Origin: Bacillota bacterium
GTDB lineage: Bacteria > Bacillota > Clostridia > Acetivibrionales > JAFADI01
Direction of reading: 5' to 3'
Length of the DNA stretch: 12,216 nt
Assembly (NCBI GenBank): GCA_023424965.1
Contig: JAFADI010000165.1
Span: forward strand, 1 to 12,216
A model generated the notes under the pieces. It was not told the DNA's origin and did no database searches. It was given only the letters and a program-made list of their open reading frames with translations. Made by a program: the position numbers and the translations under genes. Positions 6,447 through 11,253 of this stretch are shown here, piece by piece (positions within the stretch are counted from its first letter, which is position 1; each line of letters starts with the position of its first letter).

Positions 6447-7250
6447 ATGTCTAAGAATGACGACATGCACGGCATTAGAATCGAAGCCGGACAAATTCTT
6501 AATCCTGATTGTTTTCCACCACCGAATGAACTGGTGTGTATACAGGTTCCCAAAGTTTTTGACCAGGTGGCATTAAGGGACTGCGTGACCAGATGCATCC
6601 AGTTAAGAGGATCAAATAACGACGATGACGACCGCCACGGCGGACACCACCATCACGATGACTGCGGCTGCTCTACGAATAATCTCGCTTTTGAGGGAGC
6701 CACCGATTTCAACATCACTGAGGTGAGAGTACTTTCAAAGACTGATTCTCTTACAAGACCCGGTTTTAAAAAGATAAAGCTGTCGGTAAAAATACAATAC
6801 AAGATCCATTATTCCGACGGTGACAGACGGCACTGCGTGGAAGATGAAGCCACCTTCAACCTCACGGTGAATGAAATCTACTGCCCGAGCTGCATAGCTC
6901 AGGTTGGCATTGTTAAAGCTCCGGATCATTTCTGGGATAATCCCAAGACCATTGATCCCGATGGAACTTTTATCAAGGTAGAGGCACTTGCGGAAGCTTT
7001 TAACGACCATATCAACAATCGCGGCGTTCTGTCCATCGATATCGGTGCATTCTTTATTGTCAAATGTGAATGCGTTGTTCAGCTTCTCGTTCCCGCATAT
7101 GGATACTGCCCTGTTCCGCCGGAACAAAGAAGCGCATCCGTTCAGAACTGCACCAGCTTTAACGACAGAACCAGAACTCCTTTCCCCACAACTTTCTTCC
7201 CTGACCAGAAGTGGAATCCGCTTGACAGGCAGAGAGACGGAGATGAATAA
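6447..7250 (+). CDS. Cys/His-rich protein of unknown function (possible spore-associated protein)
   Basis: The 267-residue product has no signal peptide or membrane segment. ATG 6447 is chosen over an upstream in-frame ATG at 6402 because AAGGGAGG (6432-6439) sits close before it. I do not recognise a named family. The N-terminus has NPDCFPPPNELVCIQVPKVF (19-38) and ALRDCVTRC, then an acidic/histidine patch at 59-75 (DDDD, RHGGHHHHDD, CGC) that could bind metal. The remainder alternates beta-strand-like segments (FNITEVRVLSKTD, KIKLSVKIQYKIHY, ATFNLTVNEIYC) with CPSC and KCEC pairs, 13 cysteines in all, and ends in a proline-rich PFPTTFFPDQKWNP tail. Cysteine-rich, signal-less proteins of this style are common among clostridial spore coat and exosporium proteins, and collagen-like exosporium genes lie downstream; that assignment is inference. 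A terminator follows directly. Confidence 0.85.
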   Translation: MSKNDDMHGIRIEAGQILNPDCFPPPNELVCIQVPKVFDQVALRDCVTRCIQLRGSNNDDDDRHGGHHHHDDCGCSTNNLAFEGATDFNITEVRVLSKTDSLTRPGFKKIKLSVKIQYKIHYSDGDRRHCVEDEATFNLTVNEIYCPSCIAQVGIVKAPDHFWDNPKTIDPDGTFIKVEALAEAFNDHINNRGVLSIDIGAFFIVKCECVVQLLVPAYGYCPVPPEQRSASVQNCTSFNDRTRTPFPTTFFPDQKWNPLDRQRDGDE

Positions 7251-7262
7251 CATATCATACAG

Positions 7263-7295
7263 GGGACTGCAGCCAGGCTGCAGTCCCTGATTTTT
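7263..7295 (+). terminator. Intrinsic terminator after the Cys/His-rich gene
   Basis: GGGACTGCAGCC (7263-7274) is complementary to GGCTGCAGTCCC (7276-7287), forming a strong GC-rich hairpin whose innermost pairs must open to make a loop. TGATTTTT follows. It lies 12 bp after the stop codon at 7250, before the ribosome binding site of the next gene. Confidence 0.82.
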
Positions 7296-7313
7296 AACTT
7301 AGGAGTGAAATGT

Positions 7314-7580
7314 ATGCCTCCACGCTATTATGTTGCATTAATGTCCAGGTCCCATGTGTTTTTATTAGAGAGAAGGCTGAAAAACGAAGGAATTCCCTGT
7401 GAGCTTACCTACATGCCGAGGGAAGTCATGATTGATCTGTGCAATATGGGGATAAGACTTGAAGAGTATATACTGCCTCAGGCTTTGGCGGTGATAAGAA
7501 GGTCGGGGCTCCCGGGATGCAAAGTTTATCAGGAAATAGTCAGCCCTGAAGGCTATGCATATTACCAGGTGCCTTTATAA
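7314..7580 (+). CDS. Small DUF3343 / putative Se/S carrier-like protein
   Basis: The 88-residue product resembles the DUF3343 family (Pfam Se_S_carrier): a short beta-alpha opening (YYVALMSRSHVFLLERRL), a GIPCELTYMPREV strand equivalent to the family's GIP..L.P.PRE pattern, then a cysteine motif. Here the motif is CNMGIRL (Cys43, Gly46), where family members often carry a cysteine directly before glycine. Such proteins are thought to handle selenium or sulfur, but the role is poorly proven. ATG 7314 is preferred over GTG 7305 because AGGAG (7301-7305) ends 8 nt before it. The gene follows a terminator, so it may depend on read-through or an unseen promoter, and it ends before a bidirectional terminator. 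No selenium-metabolism genes are visible here. Family assignment is tentative. Confidence 0.68.
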   Translation: MPPRYYVALMSRSHVFLLERRLKNEGIPCELTYMPREVMIDLCNMGIRLEEYILPQALAVIRRSGLPGCKVYQEIVSPEGYAYYQVPL

Positions 7581-7617
7581 AGGTTTTATGCCCGGCGTTG
7601 GAATAAAAGTGTTCCGT

Positions 7618-7665
7618 GAAAAAAACAGGGATCCCGGCAGGAAGCAGGGATCCCGTTTACTTTTT
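7618..7665. terminator. Bidirectional intrinsic terminator between convergent genes
   Basis: AAAC-A-GGGATCCC (7623-7635) pairs with GGGATCCCGTTT (7647-7658), a 12-bp stem with one bulged A and an 11-nt loop. On the minus strand the stem is followed by a run of T residues (complement of the A-run at 7619-7625); on the plus strand ACTTTTT follows. It serves the small gene ending at 7580 and the minus-strand dehydratase gene ending at 7685. Confidence 0.85.
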
Positions 7666-7684
7666 CCGCTGATTTGAAGTGTTG

Positions 7685-8665
7685 TTATTTATCCCACCAG
7701 GGCCTGTTGTTTTTATACCATAGAATGGTTTCCCTCAAACCTTCCTCCAGTTTGTATTTTGGAGACCAGCTCAAGTTGTTCCTGGATTTGTAGCTGTTCA
7801 AACCATGGCGCTTATCGTGGTAGGGTCTGTCTGCCAGGGTTTCAACCATATCTTCCGGTTTTTTGAGCAGTGCCAGGACCTTTTTTGCCATATCGGCATT
7901 GGACAATTCTTCTCCTGTTCCCACATTATAAATTTCTCCCGATTTCCCGTAGAATAGGGCTCTGATAATACCTACACAGTGATCCTGTACATGGATCCAT
8001 TCCCTTGTGTGGGATCCGTCTCCGTATAAAGTCAGAGGTTTGTCCTCCAGAGCATTGATAATACTTTTGGAGACGAATTTTTCCCTGTTCTGGTATGGAC
8101 CGTAGTTATTACAGCTTCTGGTAATTACTACAGGCATGCCGAAGGTTTTGGAATAAGAACGGGCGATCAAATCCGCCGCCGCTTTGGAAGCGGAATAAGG
8201 GTTGCCGGGCCGCAGGTCTGACTCCTCTGTAAAGAAGTCCTGGTCGTTATTTTCACCATATACCTCATCTGTTGATACCTGAACAAAACGGTTTCCGGAG
8301 AAATTGTTTTTGCCCCATATAAAACGTGCGGCTTCCAGAAGCGTCAGTGTACCGGTCACATTGGACTGGGTGAAGGCCAGCGGGTGTTCCAGACTTCTTT
8401 TGACACCCGATTCGGCCGCAAAGTTGATGATGTAGTCCGGCCTGTATCTTTTCATAATATAATTTACAAGATCCTGGCTGCATATATCGCCCTTCACAAA
8501 GTGATGCCTGGGAGAATCCTCCACATCCCTCAGGTTCTCCAGGCTTGAAGCGTGATTAAGCTTATCCATATTTACTAATATATAATTTTTATTTCTCCTG
8601 AGGAAATATCTTATAAAGTAGCTTCCTACGAAGCCTGCACCGCCGGTTACAAGTATTACCTTCAT
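7685..8665 (-). CDS. rfbB: dTDP-glucose 4,6-dehydratase-type NAD-dependent sugar epimerase/dehydratase
   Basis: The 326-residue product is an extended short-chain dehydrogenase of the RfbB/RmlB type, which converts dTDP-glucose to dTDP-4-keto-6-deoxyglucose. The NAD-binding motif is TGGAGFVGS (7-15). The catalytic triad region is STDEVYG with Thr132-Asp133-Glu134, and YSASK with Tyr157 and Lys161. TRSCNNYGPYQ, LYGDGSHTREW and DHC are typical substrate-domain motifs. One deviation is AAESGVKRS at 83-91, where classical enzymes have AAESHVDRS, so the exact sugar nucleotide is uncertain. The ATG is preceded by GGGGGT with about 9 nt spacing. It stands alone on the minus strand and diverges from a collagen-like exosporium gene, with a glycosyltransferase beyond. 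This recalls spore polysaccharide dehydratases such as Bacillus SpsJ, and a role in spore-surface deoxy-sugar supply is inferred. Other rml genes are not in the window. Confidence 0.87.
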   Translation of the reverse strand: MKVILVTGGAGFVGSYFIRYFLRRNKNYILVNMDKLNHASSLENLRDVEDSPRHHFVKGDICSQDLVNYIMKRYRPDYIINFAAESGVKRSLEHPLAFTQSNVTGTLTLLEAARFIWGKNNFSGNRFVQVSTDEVYGENNDQDFFTEESDLRPGNPYSASKAAADLIARSYSKTFGMPVVITRSCNNYGPYQNREKFVSKSIINALEDKPLTLYGDGSHTREWIHVQDHCVGIIRALFYGKSGEIYNVGTGEELSNADMAKKVLALLKKPEDMVETLADRPYHDKRHGLNSYKSRNNLSWSPKYKLEEGLRETILWYKNNRPWWDK

Positions 8666-8798
8666 TTATTCATACCCCCAATCAATATCTGACAGCTATT
8701 GTGCGTTACCCTGTTTTTTTCTTATGTCTACTATTAGTGTATTAATAACATGCACGAATTGTGTATAAATGTTTACTTTTGATAATGGGCATATGGCG

Positions 8799-8823
8799 GC
8801 AAAAATTTTTCGAGAAATTTTGC
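8799..8823. repeat. AT-rich inverted repeat upstream of the BclB-like gene
   Basis: GCAAAAATTT (8799-8808) is nearly complementary to AAATTTTGC (8815-8823), with one extra A on the left arm. It lies in the divergent region, about 20 bp upstream of the candidate sigma-K promoter. It lacks a T-run, so it is not a good terminator; it could be an operator or simply AT-rich sequence. Confidence 0.35.
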
Positions 8824-8844
8824 AATGGGAAAACGAGCAAAGGT

Positions 8845-8873
8845 AACAATTTATGTTAACCAATCATAAATTA
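8845..8873 (+). promoter_or_regulatory. Candidate sigma-K promoter of the BclB-like collagen gene
   Basis: AACA (8845-8848), a 16-nt spacer and CATAAATTA (8865-8873) match the sigma-K consensus mACm-N16-CATAnnnTA at every defined position. The -10 lies 44 bp before the ATG at 8918. The second collagen-like gene has the same arrangement. Sigma-K drives late mother-cell genes, including coat and exosporium proteins. Confidence 0.6.
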
Positions 8874-8917
8874 TTAATAGGAATAGCATTGATTTTGGCG
8901 AGGAAGGAGGGAGAGAA

Positions 8918-9802
8918 ATGCAGAAAAATAAAAAAACAAACTTGAATGATGCAATTATATTCGGAAAAGACTGGGGAAAGGGCTGGTGTAAGGAAAAGAA
9001 GCCGGACAAAATTGACAGAAAAGAACCGGCCAAAGGCTTAGGAACAGGGCCTAAAAAAGAGCAAGCCCACAAGAAGGCAGATGACATTATAAGAAACCTC
9101 CCTTTGAAAGACGAGAGAGAGCTGAGGGATAAAGCCAAAGGTGAAAACAGCAGTGCAAGCTCCAGCAATAACAATATAAATATAAATGTGATTGTTGCTA
9201 CAGGTCCGGCGGGTGCAGCAGGAGCTACAGGAGCGACCGGGGCTACAGGCCCCACGGGGGCCACAGGAGCGGCTGGAGGAGCTGCAATCGTGCCGTTTTC
9301 TTCGGGAAGTGCTGTCCTCATGAGCACATCAGCTTTGGGAGAGCCTTTAGACGTAGGGCTTGTTGGGTTTGGAAGCTCTTTTGAGAGTATACCTGTTGTC
9401 GGTGGAGAAATTGACATCTCCGGCCTTAATCTCCTGTCCCAGGGGGCGAATTTTGCGTTTTCGGTTCCCCGTACAGGGACGATTACATCCATTGCAGCAT
9501 TCTTCAGCACTTCGGCGGAAGCAAGCCTTCCGCTGGCAAATGTGACTATTACCGCACAGCTATATAGATCTGCAGTACCAAATAATATCTTTACTGCAAT
9601 TCCCGGCGCCTTTGTAACGCTGGCGCCAAGCATCTCAGGTTCAGTTCCTGCCGGTACCATGCTGGACGGCTTTGCCGAGGGGCTGGATATTGCCGTAAAT
9701 CCGCGGAATCGGTTGCTAATGGTATTCTCTATAACAAATACAGGCATAGAGCGCCTTGCTACTGTAACAGGCTATGCGAGCGCGGGTATTTCCATCAGTT
9801 AA
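8918..9802 (+). CDS. Collagen-like exosporium protein with BclB-type C-terminal domain
   Basis: The 294-residue product has four parts. A Lys/Glu-rich N-terminal region (1-78, with no signal peptide) is followed by a serine-asparagine linker ending NNNININV (84-91). Nine Gly-X-Y triplets (96-122; GPA, GAA, GAT, GPT and similar) come next, then a C-terminal domain (about 123-294). That domain matches the exosporium BclB-related C-terminal family: IVPFSSGSAV, VGFGSS, GGEIDISG, NFAFSVPRTGTITSIAAFFS, VTITAQLYRS.VPN..FTAIPGA.VTLAP, RLLMVFS and GYASAGISI. In Bacillus, such proteins sit on the exosporium, and the C-terminal domain is probably a trimeric head. The strong ribosome site AAGGAGG (8904-8910) is 7 nt before the ATG. 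The collagen part is much shorter than in the downstream protein. A sigma-K-like promoter, a glycosyltransferase gene and a dehydratase gene flank it. Confidence 0.9.
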   Translation: MQKNKKTNLNDAIIFGKDWGKGWCKEKKPDKIDRKEPAKGLGTGPKKEQAHKKADDIIRNLPLKDERELRDKAKGENSSASSSNNNININVIVATGPAGAAGATGATGATGPTGATGAAGGAAIVPFSSGSAVLMSTSALGEPLDVGLVGFGSSFESIPVVGGEIDISGLNLLSQGANFAFSVPRTGTITSIAAFFSTSAEASLPLANVTITAQLYRSAVPNNIFTAIPGAFVTLAPSISGSVPAGTMLDGFAEGLDIAVNPRNRLLMVFSITNTGIERLATVTGYASAGISIS

Positions 9803-9828
9803 ACAGGCACCCGGACAGACAAAGGCAG

Positions 9829-9870
9829 TGCCGGCTTAAAAGGTTTATTCCGAAAGCCGGCATTTTTCTT
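9829..9870 (+). terminator. Intrinsic terminator after the BclB-like gene
   Basis: TGCCGGCTT (9829-9837) pairs perfectly with AAGCCGGCA (9854-9862) across a 16-nt loop, followed by TTTTTCTT (9863-9870). It lies 27 bp after the stop at 9802 and separates this gene from the glycosyltransferase. The remaining 173 bp to that start contain no obvious feature. Confidence 0.88.
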
Positions 9871-10043
9871 TGGTTGGATCATTTGCAGGGCAAATCCGGC
9901 CAAGGGGATGGACACCATGCCCGGCTGTATTTCCTTGCAGGATTCAGGCGGTGAGTTTATGTAAAATTTATCGGAGACATATATCGCAACAAAAAGCTGA
10001 AGCGCATATGATGTTCTGTGAAATTTCTTTGTGGAGTGATCAT

Positions 10044-11141
10044 GTGATAACCATAAGCTTATGTATGATTGTCAAAAATGAAGAAGATGTGATATCCAGA
10101 TGCCTGGATTCGGTCAAAGATATTGTTGATGAGATAGTTATTGTTGACACAGGTTCGGAGGACAATACCAAAGAGGTCGCCAAAGGCTATACCGATAAAA
10201 TATACGATTTCAAATGGATTGATGATTTTGCCGCGGCAAGAAATTTTGCCTTTTCAAAGGGAAATATGGAGTATCTCATGTGGCTGGACGCCGATGATGT
10301 GATTGCCGAGGAGGACAGAGTCAAATTCAAAAAGTTGAAAGAAACATTGGACCCTTCTGTCGATGTGGTTATGATGAAATATGCCACGGGCTTTGATGAG
10401 CATGGAAATGTAAACTTTTCATACTATAGAGGCCGGCTTTTCAAAAGGAGCAGAAATCCCAGGTGGCATGAACCGGTGCACGAATACTGTGAAGTAGGGG
10501 GAAATATCATAAACTCGGATATACACGTAACTCACAGAAAAATGCGTCCGTCAACTCCGGGCAGAAATATCCGCATATATGAAAGCCTGATGGCTCAAGG
10601 TAAGCAGCTCAGTACCCGGGGAACATACTACTATGCCAGGGAGCTTTATCAAAATGGAATATATGATAAAGCTATCATTTATTACAGTGAATTCCTCGAT
10701 TCGGAAAAGGGCTGGGTGGAGGATAACATATGCGCCTGCAACGATCTTGCAGCCTGCTATCAGAGGGCTAAAGACAATAAAAAACGTATCCGGACATTAT
10801 TAAGGAGCTTTGAATATGATTCCCCAAGGGCGGAGATATGCTGCCAGTTAGGAAATTACTATTTTGAAGAGCTAAATTACAGCAGGGCCATTTTCTGGTA
10901 TGATCTGGCAACCAAGCTTCAGAAGCCCGAAAGAAACTGGGGCTTCATAATGCACGATTACTGGGGCTTCATACCCAATATACAGCTGTGCGTCTGTTAT
11001 GACAGGATTGGGAATACGGATGAAGCTATAAAATACAATGACAAAGCGGCTGAATTCAAGCCTAATGCACCCTCGGTGATTTATAACAGGAAGTATTTCG
11101 AAAGCAAAAAAGCAAAATCCGAACAGAACACCACGGGATAA
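10044..11141 (+). CDS. Family 2 glycosyltransferase with C-terminal TPR-like repeats
   Basis: With the GTG start the product has 365 residues and opens with the classic GT-A beginning ITISLCMIVKNEE. GTG 10044 is preferred because GGAG (10033-10036) lies 7 nt upstream and the upstream extension to 9870 resembles no domain; ATG 10008 or 10011 is a less likely alternative. The nucleotide-sugar domain includes IVIVDTGSEDNT (31-42), DDFAAARNFAF and the metal-binding DxD at Asp82-Ala-Asp84 (MWLDADD). The acceptor-side motif RWHEPVHEYC is typical of this subgroup. The C-terminal half has helical TPR-like repeats (GTYYYARELYQNGIYDKAI, LGNYYFEELNYSRAIFWY, CYDRIGNTDEAIKYN), which may bind a protein acceptor. 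It lies between two collagen-like genes whose threonine-rich repeats resemble known O-glycosylated spore proteins, so I infer it glycosylates one or both. Donor and acceptor are unproven. Confidence 0.88.
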   Translation: MITISLCMIVKNEEDVISRCLDSVKDIVDEIVIVDTGSEDNTKEVAKGYTDKIYDFKWIDDFAAARNFAFSKGNMEYLMWLDADDVIAEEDRVKFKKLKETLDPSVDVVMMKYATGFDEHGNVNFSYYRGRLFKRSRNPRWHEPVHEYCEVGGNIINSDIHVTHRKMRPSTPGRNIRIYESLMAQGKQLSTRGTYYYARELYQNGIYDKAIIYYSEFLDSEKGWVEDNICACNDLAACYQRAKDNKKRIRTLLRSFEYDSPRAEICCQLGNYYFEELNYSRAIFWYDLATKLQKPERNWGFIMHDYWGFIPNIQLCVCYDRIGNTDEAIKYNDKAAEFKPNAPSVIYNRKYFESKKAKSEQNTTG

Positions 11142-11168
11142 ATCCTTTGAGTGCCTGCAAAATGGTGG

Positions 11169-11197
11169 AACACATTATGTAAATATTTCATATTTTA
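11169..11197 (+). promoter_or_regulatory. Candidate sigma-K promoter of the long collagen-like gene
   Basis: AACA (11169-11172), exactly 16 nt, then CATATTTTA (11189-11197) gives a full match to mACm-N16-CATAnnnTA. The -10 ends 56 bp before the GTG at 11254. Spacing and -35 bases are identical to those before the other collagen-like gene. The region is AT-rich, which raises the chance of a coincidental -10. Confidence 0.6.
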
Positions 11198-11253
11198 TAT
11201 AATAGAATGGTTTATAAATATGTTGATACAGACCGGAAAGAGAGGGAAAAGGC

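Noticed and set aside
6735..7253. 172-codon minus-strand frame opposite the Cys/His-rich gene
   Set aside because: No ribosome site or recognisable domain; the plus-strand gene has a strong ribosome site and ends at a terminator.
8851..9747. 298-codon minus-strand frame opposite the BclB-like gene
   Set aside because: Low-complexity, Pro/Ser/Ala-rich antisense product with Val-Ala-Pro runs opposite the collagen repeats; the plus strand has a strong ribosome site and a recognisable C-terminal domain.
9870..10043. N-terminal extension of the glycosyltransferase to an upstream start
   Set aside because: The extra 58 residues resemble no domain and begin in the T-run of the preceding terminator; the family normally begins at ITISLCMIVKNEE.
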